Source of the DNA: Aquimarina aquimarini
GTDB lineage: Bacteria; Bacteroidota; Bacteroidia; Flavobacteriales; Flavobacteriaceae
Assembly: GCF_900299535.1 (NCBI RefSeq)
Contig: NZ_OMKE01000057.1
Location: 101,612-165,611 of the forward strand
Length of the DNA stretch: 64,000 bases
Reading direction: 5' to 3'
The notes under the pieces were generated by a model, which was not told the origin of the DNA, did no database searches, and saw only the letters and a program-made list of their open reading frames with translations. Position numbers and translations under genes: made by a program. Below, piece after piece: positions 1 to 8,264 of the stretch (the stretch's first letter is position 1; every line of letters begins with the position of its first letter).

Positions 1-995
1 AGCCACATGTCATGACAGCAGTACCTAGATTACTAGAAAAAGTGTATGATAAGATCATTGCAAAAGGTACTGATTTGACAGGTGTAAAAAAGAAACTATT
101 CTTTTGGGCTGTAGAGCTTGGTTTAGAATACAAACCATATGGAGCCAATGGCTGGTGGTATGAAAAAAAATTAGATGTTGCTAGAAAACTCATTTTCAGC
201 AAATGGCAAGAAGCATTAGGAGGTAATTTAAAACTAATTGCATCTGGTAGTGCAGCATTACAACCAAGACTAGCCAGAATATTCAATGCTGCAGGAATTG
301 GTGTTATGGAAGGTTATGGACTAACAGAAACTTCTCCTGTAATTTCTGTTAACGAAAAGGAAAATAATGGTTTCAAGATTGGAACCGTAGGTCGCTTAAT
401 TCCTAATACCGAAGTAAAAATAGCAGAAGATGGTGAAATTCTAGTAAAAGGCCCTCAGGTAATGCTAGGCTACTATAAAGATGAAGAAAAAACTAACGAA
501 GTATTAAAAGACGGATACTTTCATACAGGTGATATTGGAGAAATTGATAGTGATGGTTTTTTACGGATCACAGATCGTAAAAAAGAAATGTTCAAAACAT
601 CTGGAGGTAAATATGTTGCTCCGCAACTTATTGAAAACACAATGAAGCAATCTCGCTTTATTGAGCAAATAATGGTTATAGGAGAAGGTGAAAAAATGCC
701 AGCTGCCTTTATACAACCAAATTTTGAATTCCTAAAAGAATGGGCAGAACGTAAGAACTTACAAATTGGCAATTCTAATGAAGAAATAATTAGCCATCAA
801 ATTGTAATAGATCGTTATCAAAAAGAGATGGATCTACACAATCAAAAATTTGGTAAATGGGAACGAGTAAAACGTTTTGAACTTACACCAGAAGAATGGA
901 GTATTGATGCAGGTCATCTTACCCCAACAATGAAACTCAGAAGAAAAATAATAAAAGAAAAATATAAAGAATTATACTCTAAAATTTATGGCTAA
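1..995 (+). CDS. long-chain fatty-acid--CoA ligase, AMP-forming (5' partial)
   Basis: This is the C-terminal part of an acyl-adenylate-forming enzyme that activates fatty acids to acyl-CoA, the entry step of the beta-oxidation genes that follow. The frame is open to the left window edge and its first complete codon is at position 3, so the true start lies outside. The segment GYGLTETSPVISVN is the ANL-superfamily A5-type motif. The stretch YFHTGDIGEIDSDGFL and then DRKKEMFKTSGGKYVAP carry the hinge Asp and the Lys-containing motif of long-chain acyl-CoA synthetases. About 330 of an expected 590-600 residues are present. An intrinsic terminator follows, so the gene is transcribed separately from the marR operon downstream. 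Confidence 0.93.
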   Translation, partial: PHVMTAVPRLLEKVYDKIIAKGTDLTGVKKKLFFWAVELGLEYKPYGANGWWYEKKLDVARKLIFSKWQEALGGNLKLIASGSAALQPRLARIFNAAGIGVMEGYGLTETSPVISVNEKENNGFKIGTVGRLIPNTEVKIAEDGEILVKGPQVMLGYYKDEEKTNEVLKDGYFHTGDIGEIDSDGFLRITDRKKEMFKTSGGKYVAPQLIENTMKQSRFIEQIMVIGEGEKMPAAFIQPNFEFLKEWAERKNLQIGNSNEEIISHQIVIDRYQKEMDLHNQKFGKWERVKRFELTPEEWSIDAGHLTPTMKLRRKIIKEKYKELYSKIYG

Positions 996-1048
996 TTCAA
1001 TGAACTGATTACATCACAAAATGCGATAAGCTTTAACTGTTAATCAGT

Positions 1049-1077
1049 AAACTCCTCATTTTATGAGGAGTTTTTTT
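1049..1077 (+). terminator. intrinsic terminator of the acyl-CoA ligase gene
   Basis: An 11-bp perfect stem (AAACTCCTCAT / ATGAGGAGTTT) has a 3-nt loop and runs straight into a T7 tract. It lies 53 bp after the ligase stop codon. Confidence 0.9.
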
Positions 1078-1132
1078 ATTAATTCAATATAAAAATGTAA
1101 ATTACGTTAAATTTTCCTGAAATTCTACTTTA

Positions 1133-1154
1133 TTTATTATGCATGCATAATAAA
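1133..1154. promoter_or_regulatory. 22-bp perfect palindrome, candidate MarR operator
   Basis: All 22 bases are self-complementary about the core ATGCATGCAT. The site ends 33 bp before the preferred marR start codon. A near-match to the Bacteroidota -7 box (TACCTTTA, 1161-1168) lies 6 bp downstream, so the palindrome would cover the -33 region. MarR dimers bind inverted repeats of about this size and often repress their own operon; that this one does so here is inference. Confidence 0.7.
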
Positions 1155-1187
1155 ATTCCTTACCTTTACATCACAATATCTATTTTA

Positions 1188-1643
1188 ATGAGAGAAAAAA
1201 CAATTGATTATGCCCTTAGAGCTACCTGGATGGCAGTTGCCAAGATGTACAATGAAGAAGCTAGCAAAAAGGGAAGTACCATGGCTACTGGATTCGCATT
1301 GCTAAGCATAGACCCAGAAAATGGTACTCCTTCTACCTCTTTGGGACCAAAAATGGGAATGGAAGCAACAAGTCTATCACGTACCTTGAAAACCATGGAG
1401 GAAAAAGGATTTATTTATAGAAAAAAGAATCCACAAGATGGGCGCGGTGTATTGATCTACCTTACTCCTTTTGGAATAGAAATGAGAGACTTCTCAAAAG
1501 AAGTTGTTTTCACCTTTGATAACACTGTAAAAAAACATGTATCAAAAGAAAAACTGGATATCTTTCTAGAAGTCTTTCAGACAATAAATGATCTTATAGC
1601 GTCCAAAAAAATTTACTCAAAACAAGAATCTATAAAACCTTAA
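1188..1643 (+). CDS. MarR family winged-helix transcriptional regulator
   Basis: This is a 151-residue cytoplasmic DNA-binding protein. The region with TSLSRTLKTMEEKGFIYRKK is the recognition-helix segment of a MarR winged helix, and NPQDGRGVLIYLT is the wing with its D-x-R signature. An upstream in-frame ATG at 1143 would add 15 hydrophobic residues and would put the start inside the palindromic operator, so the ATG at 1188 (beginning MREKTIDYALR) is preferred. It is followed after 17 bp by the beta-oxidation genes, so it probably regulates that operon in response to acyl-CoA or a similar ligand; the ligand cannot be read from sequence. Confidence 0.9.
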   Translation: MREKTIDYALRATWMAVAKMYNEEASKKGSTMATGFALLSIDPENGTPSTSLGPKMGMEATSLSRTLKTMEEKGFIYRKKNPQDGRGVLIYLTPFGIEMRDFSKEVVFTFDNTVKKHVSKEKLDIFLEVFQTINDLIASKKIYSKQESIKP

Positions 1644-1660
1644 CAACCCGAAGTTATAAA

Positions 1661-4066
1661 ATGAAAAGAATTATTAAAAAAGTTGCAGTGATCGGTTCAG
1701 GGATTATGGGATCCGGCATTGCTTGTCATTTTGCTAATATAGGTGTCGAAGTACTATTATTAGATATCGTTCCTCGAGAACTTAATGACAAAGAAAAAGC
1801 AAAAGGGCTTACCTTAGAAAATAAAGCAGTACGCAATCGATTAGTAAATGATTCACTAACTGCCGCCCTAAAATCGAAACCATCTCCTATCTACCATCAA
1901 AAATTTTCTAATAGAATTACAACAGGAAATTTAGAAGATGATATTGCAAAAGTTGCAGATGTAGACTGGATTATAGAAGTAGTTGTAGAAAGACTTGATA
2001 TAAAAAAAATAGTCTTTGAAAACCTTGAAAAACACAGAACCCCAGGTACCTTAATTACTTCTAACACTTCAGGTATTCCTATTAAGTTTATGAACGAAGG
2101 AAGAAGTGAAGATTTCCAAAAACATTTTTGTGGAACACACTTTTTCAATCCAGCCCGTTATCTTAAATTATTTGAAATTATCCCTGGTCCTAACACCTCT
2201 CAGGAAGTTCTTGATTTCCTCAATGGTTATGGTGAACAATATTTAGGAAAAACATCTGTAATTGCAAAAGACACCCCAGCATTTATTGGGAATAGAATTG
2301 GAATTTTTAGCATTATGAGCTTGTTTCATATGGTAAAAGATATGGATTTAACTATAGAAGAAGTAGATAAGCTTACAGGACCCGTAATTGGTCGTCCTAA
2401 ATCTGCAACTTTCCGTACCGTAGATGTTGTTGGTTTAGACACGCTAGTTCATGTAGCCAATGGTATTGCTGATAATTGTTCAGATGATGAACGCCATGAA
2501 TTATTTAAACTTCCTGATTTCATTAATACCATGATGGAGAACAAATGGTTAGGAAGCAAAACTAAGCAAGGTTTTTATAAGAAGAATGTAAACGCCGATG
2601 GAAAAAAAGAAATTCTTTCTCTTGACCTAAATACTCTAGAATACAGAGGAAAGAAAAGAGCCTCCTTCCCTACTCTAGAAATGACCAAAACTATTGATAA
2701 GGTTGTAGATCGATTTAAGGTATTAGTCGCTGGTAAAGATAAAGCTGGTGAGTTCTATCGTAAAACCTTTGCTGCCTTATTTGCGTATGTATCTAATAGA
2801 ATTCCAGAAATCACTGATGATTTATACAAAATAGACGATGCAATGAAAGCAGGTTTTGGATGGGAGCATGGTCCTTTTCAAATTTGGGATGCTATTGGTG
2901 TTGAAAAAGGAATCGAAATCATGAAAGCCGAAGGGTTAGTACCAGCAACATGGGTTAATGATATGATCGCTTCTGGAAATACTTCTTTCTATACCGTAAA
3001 AAATGGAGCAACATTTTTCTATGATATTCCTAAAAAAGAACAAATAAAAGTTCCTGGACAAGATGCTTTTATTATACTAGACAACATTCGTAAGTCTTCT
3101 GAAGTATTTAAAAATAGTGGTGTTGTAGTTGAAGATCTAGGAGATGGAATCCTAAATGTAGAATTCCAAAGTAAAATGAATACTATTGGAGGTGATGTAT
3201 TAGCAGGACTAAATAAAGCTATTGATATTGCCGAGAAAGATTTTCAAGGATTAGTTGTTGGTAATCAAGCAGCAAATTTCTCTGTAGGAGCCAATATCGG
3301 GATGATCTTTATGATGGCTGTAGAACAAGAATACGATGAACTTAATATGGCTATTAAGTACTTTCAGGATTCTATGATGCGTATGCGTTATTCATCAATT
3401 CCAACAATAGCTGCTCCTCATGGTATGACCCTTGGTGGAGGATGCGAACTTTCTATGCATGCAGATAAGGTAGTTGCTGCCGCAGAAACATATATAGGAC
3501 TCGTAGAATTTGGAGTAGGAGTTATCCCTGGTGGAGGTGGATCAAAAGAAATGGCACTAAGAGCATCAGACACATTCAAGAAAAATGATGTTGAGCTTAA
3601 TGTGCTTCAAGAACACTTTTTAACCATTGGTATGGCAAAAGTATCTACCTCTGCTTATGAAGCATATGATCTTAATATACTACAAAAAGGAAAAGATATT
3701 GTGGTAGTAAATAAAGATCGCCAGATTGCTACAGCAAAAGCATATGCAAAACTAATAGCAGAACAAGGATATACACAATCACCCAAAAGAAAAGATATAA
3801 AAGTACTAGGTAAACAAGCCTTAGGAATGTTCTTAGTAGGAACTGATTCTATGGAAGCTAGTAAATATATTTCTGAACACGACAGAAAAATTGCTAATAA
3901 ACTAGGTTATGTAATGGCAGGTGGAGATTTATCTGAACCTACTTTGGTTACAGAACAATATCTCCTGGACTTAGAACGAGAAGCTTTCTTGTCTCTATGT
4001 ACAGAACGAAAAACCTTGGAACGAATAGAACATATGCTTAAAAAAGGAAAACCGTTACGTAATTAA
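1661..4066 (+). CDS. 3-hydroxyacyl-CoA dehydrogenase / enoyl-CoA hydratase fusion (FadB/FadJ-like)
   Basis: This bifunctional beta-oxidation enzyme of 801 residues has the reversed Bacteroidota domain order, dehydrogenase first and hydratase last. The N-terminus has the NAD-binding Rossmann motif VIGSGIMGSGIACHF. GTHFFNPARYLKLFEIIPGP is the hydroxyacyl-CoA dehydrogenase signature with the catalytic His, and a second C-terminal dehydrogenase domain follows to about residue 430. From about 490 the crotonase fold appears, with HGMTLGGGCELSMHAD and FGVGVIPGGGGSKEMA carrying the oxyanion-hole glycines and a catalytic Glu region. It would hydrate trans-2-enoyl-CoA and oxidise the product to 3-ketoacyl-CoA for the thiolase two genes downstream. 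Confidence 0.95.
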   Translation: MKRIIKKVAVIGSGIMGSGIACHFANIGVEVLLLDIVPRELNDKEKAKGLTLENKAVRNRLVNDSLTAALKSKPSPIYHQKFSNRITTGNLEDDIAKVADVDWIIEVVVERLDIKKIVFENLEKHRTPGTLITSNTSGIPIKFMNEGRSEDFQKHFCGTHFFNPARYLKLFEIIPGPNTSQEVLDFLNGYGEQYLGKTSVIAKDTPAFIGNRIGIFSIMSLFHMVKDMDLTIEEVDKLTGPVIGRPKSATFRTVDVVGLDTLVHVANGIADNCSDDERHELFKLPDFINTMMENKWLGSKTKQGFYKKNVNADGKKEILSLDLNTLEYRGKKRASFPTLEMTKTIDKVVDRFKVLVAGKDKAGEFYRKTFAALFAYVSNRIPEITDDLYKIDDAMKAGFGWEHGPFQIWDAIGVEKGIEIMKAEGLVPATWVNDMIASGNTSFYTVKNGATFFYDIPKKEQIKVPGQDAFIILDNIRKSSEVFKNSGVVVEDLGDGILNVEFQSKMNTIGGDVLAGLNKAIDIAEKDFQGLVVGNQAANFSVGANIGMIFMMAVEQEYDELNMAIKYFQDSMMRMRYSSIPTIAAPHGMTLGGGCELSMHADKVVAAAETYIGLVEFGVGVIPGGGGSKEMALRASDTFKKNDVELNVLQEHFLTIGMAKVSTSAYEAYDLNILQKGKDIVVVNKDRQIATAKAYAKLIAEQGYTQSPKRKDIKVLGKQALGMFLVGTDSMEASKYISEHDRKIANKLGYVMAGGDLSEPTLVTEQYLLDLEREAFLSLCTERKTLERIEHMLKKGKPLRN

Positions 4067-4093
4067 TTTACAGAAACTAGAGACTAGATGATC

Positions 4094-4487
4094 AGAGATT
4101 AGACAAATGGTAAGACATAATTTTAAAAAATTGAAAATTTGGCAACAAAGCATAAAATTAGTCAATGATAATTATGCTCTTACAAAAACTTTTCCTGAAT
4201 CAGAAAGGTTCAATCTAATTAGTCAAATGAATAGATGTGCTGTTTCAATTCCTTCAAATATAGCAGAAGGGTCGAGTAAAAGCACAAATAGACATTTCAA
4301 AAAGTTTTTAGAAAACAGTTTAGGATCAGCTTTTGAGTGGGAAACTCAACTTATTGTCTCCTTAAATGAAAACTACTTGAGTAAAGAAAAGTTTGAAGAA
4401 TTAGAAAATAAAATTTTACAAATACAGAAAATGATAGGTTCTTTTATGGATAATTTAAACGAGTAGAACATCTAGATTCTAATCTCT
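4094..4487. repeat. 10-bp inverted repeat bracketing the four-helix-bundle gene
   Basis: AGAGATTAGA at 4094-4103 and its exact complement TCTAATCTCT at 4478-4487 flank the small gene. The similarity extends imperfectly outward (TAGAGA elements on both sides). The layout recalls the inverted ends around S23-type open reading frames in 23S rRNA intervening sequences; the relationship here is inference. Confidence 0.5.
4107..4466 (+). CDS. four-helix bundle protein (S23/IVS family)
   Basis: This 119-residue protein is of the four-helix-bundle family first found in 23S rRNA intervening sequences and related to Avd of diversity-generating retroelements. Recognisable family features are the N-terminal KKLKIWQQSIKLV helix and the RCAVSIPSNIAEGSSK segment, followed by SAFEWETQL. 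It has no catalytic motif and its molecular role is unknown. It sits between the HAD/ECH gene and the thiolase with no metabolic logic, and it is bracketed by a short inverted repeat, which suggests that it entered the operon as a small cassette. No 23S rRNA sequence or reverse transcriptase is visible nearby. Confidence 0.88.
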   Translation: MVRHNFKKLKIWQQSIKLVNDNYALTKTFPESERFNLISQMNRCAVSIPSNIAEGSSKSTNRHFKKFLENSLGSAFEWETQLIVSLNENYLSKEKFEELENKILQIQKMIGSFMDNLNE

Positions 4488-4531
4488 TTATTCTCTAAAG
4501 TCTTCATTTTTTTAAAATAAACACAGTAACT

Positions 4532-5725
4532 ATGAGCAAAACAGCATATATAGTAAAAGCATACAGAACAGCCGTGGGAAAAGCGCCTCGCGGAGTGTTC
4601 AGGTTCAAAAGAACTGATGAACTGGCAGCAGAAACCATAGCACATATGATGAAAGAACTGCCACAATTAGACAAAACACGTATTGATGATGTTATTGTAG
4701 GTAATGCAATGCCAGAAGGATCTCAAGGGTTAAACATGGCACGCCTTATTTCATTAATGGGCCTTAACTCTGTTGATGTTCCTGGAGTAACCGTAAATAG
4801 ATTTTGTTCTTCAGGAATCGAAACAATTGGTATTGCAACTGCCAAAATACAATCAGGAATGGCAGATTGTATTATTGCTGGGGGAGCAGAAAGTATGAGT
4901 TCTGTACCAATGACAGGGTACAAGACAGAACTTAATTATGACTTAGCCAAGTCTGGTCATGAAGATTATTATTGGGGAATGGGTAATACTGCAGAAGCAG
5001 TAGCGAATCAATTTAAAGTATCTCGTGAAGATCAAGATGAATTTGCTTATCATTCTCATATGAAAGCTCTAAAAGCACAGGCAGAAAATCGTTTTCAAGA
5101 CCAAATAGTTCCTATTGATGTAGAACAGATATATGTTGATGAAAACGGAAAAAAAGCTACAAAATCTTATACCGTAACAAAAGATGAAGGTCCTCGTGCA
5201 GGTACTAATCAAGAAGCACTAGCAAGACTACGTCCTGTTTTTGCTGCCAACGGGAGTGTAACTGCAGGAAACTCTTCACAAATGAGTGATGGGGCTGCCT
5301 TTGTGATGGTAATGAGTGAGGAGATGGTCAAAGAACTTAATCTTGAGCCTATTGCCAGACTTGTAAATTATGCGGCAGCAGGTGTAGAACCAAGAATTAT
5401 GGGTATTGGCCCCGTAAAAGCAATTCCAAAAGCACTAAAACAAGCTGGATTACATCAAAACGATGTAGAACTTATTGAACTTAATGAAGCTTTTGCCTCT
5501 CAATCCCTAGCAGTAGTTAGAGAATTAGGCCTTAATAAAGATATTGTAAATGTAAATGGAGGAGCTATCGCATTAGGTCACCCTCTTGGATGTACAGGAG
5601 CAAAGCTATCGGTACAGTTATTTGACGAAATGCGTAAACGTAACATGCAAGGTAAATATGGTATGGTTACCATGTGTGTAGGTACAGGACAGGGAGCTGC
5701 CGGTATCTTTGAATTTTTAAACTAA
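4532..5725 (+). CDS. acetyl-CoA C-acyltransferase (thiolase, FadA-like)
   Basis: This 397-residue thiolase cleaves 3-ketoacyl-CoA with CoA to acetyl-CoA and a shortened acyl-CoA, the last step of beta-oxidation. The nucleophilic cysteine is in NRFCSSGIETI (Cys92). The second signature NGGAIALGHPLGCTGA carries the active-site His, and the C-terminal CVGTGQGAA carries the second catalytic Cys. Length is normal for the family. It lies in the same orientation as the HAD/ECH gene, and the four-helix-bundle gene separates them. Confidence 0.96.
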   Translation: MSKTAYIVKAYRTAVGKAPRGVFRFKRTDELAAETIAHMMKELPQLDKTRIDDVIVGNAMPEGSQGLNMARLISLMGLNSVDVPGVTVNRFCSSGIETIGIATAKIQSGMADCIIAGGAESMSSVPMTGYKTELNYDLAKSGHEDYYWGMGNTAEAVANQFKVSREDQDEFAYHSHMKALKAQAENRFQDQIVPIDVEQIYVDENGKKATKSYTVTKDEGPRAGTNQEALARLRPVFAANGSVTAGNSSQMSDGAAFVMVMSEEMVKELNLEPIARLVNYAAAGVEPRIMGIGPVKAIPKALKQAGLHQNDVELIELNEAFASQSLAVVRELGLNKDIVNVNGGAIALGHPLGCTGAKLSVQLFDEMRKRNMQGKYGMVTMCVGTGQGAAGIFEFLN

Positions 5726-5731
5726 TTAGAA

Positions 5732-5775
5732 TTGAGATATGAGTACCACAAGAATTAATTTATCTCAGTACTCAA
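5732..5775. repeat. imperfect inverted repeat between thiolase and acyl-CoA dehydrogenase genes
   Basis: TTGAGATATGAGTAC at 5732-5746 faces TATCTCAGTACTCAA at 5761-5775. The arms can pair only in blocks (TTGAG and TGAG) and there is no T tract, so this is not a terminator. It may be a small intergenic repeat element of the kind scattered in Flavobacteriia. Confidence 0.3.
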
Positions 5776-5801
5776 CACTAACTCCTAAAAAATTATAAAA
5801 A

Positions 5802-7613
5802 ATGAGTACAGAAAACATAAAAAAAACGATTCTTAGAGGAGGACAATTCCTTGTTAAAGAAACCAATTGCGATGATGTATTTACTCCAGAAGATTTTTCT
5901 GAAGAGCAAAGAATGATGCGTGATAGTGCCAAAGAATTTGTAGATCGTGAACTATGGGCACATTGGGAAAGATTTGAAAATAAAGATTACGCATTTACCG
6001 AAGAATGTATGCGCAAAGCAGGGGAACTAGGCTTATTAGGAGTTGCTGTACCCGAAGCATACGGAGGTTTAGGAATGGGATTTGTTTCTACCATGTTGGT
6101 ATGTGATTATATTTCTGGAGCAACTGGGTCTTTCAGTACAGCTTTTGGAGCTCATACTGGTATTGGTACTATGCCAATTACCCTTTACGGAAATGAAGAA
6201 CAAAAAAACAAATGTGTGCCAAAACTTGCTTCAGGAGAGTGGTTTGGTGCGTATTGCTTAACAGAACCAGGAGCTGGATCAGACGCCAATTCAGGAAAAA
6301 CAAAAGCAGTACTCTCTGAAGATGGAAAGCACTACTCTATTTCAGGACAAAAAATGTGGATCTCTAATGCAGGGTTCTGTAATCTATTTATTGTTTTTGC
6401 TCGTATAGAAGATGATAAAAATATTACAGGGTTTATTGTAGAAAATGATCCTTCCAACGGAATTTCTCTAGGAGACGAAGAAAAGAAACTGGGGATTCAC
6501 TCCTCCTCTACTCGTCAGGTATTTTTTAGTGATACCAAAGTACCTGTAGAGAATATGTTATCAGAAAGAGGTAATGGATTCAAAATAGCAATGAACGCAT
6601 TGAATGTAGGTCGTATTAAACTAGCCGCAGCATGTCTTGATGCACAACGCCGAGTAATTGGGGAAGCTACCAAATATGCCAACGAACGTATTCAGTTTAA
6701 AACTCCAATTATGAATTTTGGAGCTATCAAAGCTAAAGTTGCAGAAATGGCAACCAATACATATGCTGATGAATCTGCTAGTTATAGAGCTGCAAAAAAT
6801 ATAGAAGATAGAATTGCGATCAGACAAGAAGAAGGAAATTCTCACCAAGAAGCCGAACTTAAAGGAGTTGAAGAATATGCTATTGAGTGTTCTATTCTTA
6901 AAGTTGCCGTTTCTGAGGATGTGCAAAACTGTACAGACGAAGGGGTACAAATCTTTGGAGGTATGGGATTCTCTGCTGATACCCCAATGGAATCAGCGTG
7001 GAGAGATGCTCGTATTTCTCGTATCTATGAAGGTACAAACGAGATTAATCGTATGCTTGCCGTAGGAATGCTTATAAAAAAGGCGATGAAAGGACATCTA
7101 GATCTTTTAGGGCCAGCGATGAAGGTTGCAGATGAACTTACTGGCATCCCTTCTTTTGACACACCAGATTACTCTGTATTGTTTTCTGAAGAAAAAGAAA
7201 TAATAGCAAAGCTAAAAAAGGTTTTCTTAATGGTAGCAGGTGCTGCAATTCAAAAATATGGCCCTCAGATAGAAGAACATCAACAATTATTAATGGCCGC
7301 TTCTGATATTCTTATAGAAATATACATGGCTGAATCTACTATTCTTAGAACTGAGAAAAATGCCAAACGTTTTGGCGAAGAGGCTCAAGAAACTCAGATT
7401 GCAATGTCTCAATTATACTTATATAATGCTGTAGATATCGTAATTAGAAAAGGAAAAGAAGGAATAGTTTCTTTTGCCGAAGGTGATGAGCAACGTATGA
7501 TGCTTATGGGACTTAAACGTTTTACAAAATATGCTAATCAACCTAATGTGGTTGCTTTAAGAACTAAAATCGCTGATAAAATTGCTCAAGAAAACGGTTA
7601 TTTTATTGGGTAA
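5802..7613 (+). CDS. acyl-CoA dehydrogenase (long form, about 600 residues)
   Basis: This FAD enzyme makes the trans-2 double bond of acyl-CoA, the first oxidative step of the cycle. FGAYCLTEPGAGSDANSGKT is the acyl-CoA dehydrogenase signature 1 region, and GGMGFSADTPMESAWRD followed by RISRIYEGTNEINR is signature 2, with the catalytic Glu in YEGTNEINR. At 603 residues it is longer than the roughly 380-residue short-chain type. The extra C-terminal helical domain (from about residue 430) matches the very-long-chain, VLCAD-like class. It is the last gene of the operon; a strong terminator follows about 100 bp downstream. Confidence 0.95.
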   Translation: MSTENIKKTILRGGQFLVKETNCDDVFTPEDFSEEQRMMRDSAKEFVDRELWAHWERFENKDYAFTEECMRKAGELGLLGVAVPEAYGGLGMGFVSTMLVCDYISGATGSFSTAFGAHTGIGTMPITLYGNEEQKNKCVPKLASGEWFGAYCLTEPGAGSDANSGKTKAVLSEDGKHYSISGQKMWISNAGFCNLFIVFARIEDDKNITGFIVENDPSNGISLGDEEKKLGIHSSSTRQVFFSDTKVPVENMLSERGNGFKIAMNALNVGRIKLAAACLDAQRRVIGEATKYANERIQFKTPIMNFGAIKAKVAEMATNTYADESASYRAAKNIEDRIAIRQEEGNSHQEAELKGVEEYAIECSILKVAVSEDVQNCTDEGVQIFGGMGFSADTPMESAWRDARISRIYEGTNEINRMLAVGMLIKKAMKGHLDLLGPAMKVADELTGIPSFDTPDYSVLFSEEKEIIAKLKKVFLMVAGAAIQKYGPQIEEHQQLLMAASDILIEIYMAESTILRTEKNAKRFGEEAQETQIAMSQLYLYNAVDIVIRKGKEGIVSFAEGDEQRMMLMGLKRFTKYANQPNVVALRTKIADKIAQENGYFIG

Positions 7614-8264
7614 ACAATGTCATATAGAATAGCATAGATATATTATTTCTATGCTATATGCAAAAGCCTTTTCTCCTAGGCTTAAAATTGGAGGGTTGTT
7701 TAATTTTGATATGAAAAAACCGCCTTTTTATTATATAAAAGGCGGTTTTTATATTTCTAGATGTAAAGATTGCCCAAAACTTATTACTCCATTTCTCTTC
7801 TTAGTTTTTTTATATAATTATTTTATAATTCATTCTTAGCTCCTTTTAAGCATATCTTAATTAGAATCTAAAAATCAAAACACAATCAGAACTTTCAACA
7901 GAGTTTTGAATAATTCTTTTTTCATTGGTTAGTATCTGATAAATACTAAAAAACACCTACAATATTTTTTTTGACAAAAATCGATAAGAAAATTGCTTTT
8001 CAGAAGTAAATTATGATGTTTTTTACGAAAAATAAGTCTGTAAAAATGGTTCCACACATATCCGTAACAGACTAGCAACAAACACAATAATCCACATACT
8101 CATGATCTCACCAAAGTTGTAAATGGATTATTTAAAAAAATCAACGTAAAAGTGTTGAAATCAAGGTAACATTTTTTGCCGCTACGACATATATATTAAA
8201 CCGTATAAACATGAGTCATTATACCAACAATCACACATTTTTTCCTTACACTAAAACTTTAAAC
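7614..8264. other. intergenic region, 651 bp
   Basis: It holds the operon terminator with its 50-bp repeat (7717-7766) and then about 500 bp of AT-rich sequence. I found no open frame with protein-like composition on either strand and no clear promoter match. An open stretch at 7651-7839 runs through the terminator stem and is not credible. Confidence 0.7.
7717..7766 (+). terminator. intrinsic terminator of the beta-oxidation operon, copy 1 of a 50-bp repeat
   Basis: The stem (AACCGCCTTTT / AAAAGGCGGTT) with a short AT loop is followed by a T run. The terminator plus the adjoining TTTCTAGATGTAA forms a 50-bp unit that recurs at 10860-10909 with only two differences. Confidence 0.9.

Noticed and set aside
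4107..4466. Four-helix-bundle gene as an Avd protein of a diversity-generating retroelement
   Set aside because: No reverse transcriptase, template repeat or variable repeat is visible in the flanking 4 kb on either side.
7651..7839. Open frame of 62 codons after the acyl-CoA dehydrogenase gene
   Set aside because: It runs through both arms of an intrinsic terminator and its residue composition reflects AT-rich non-coding DNA.
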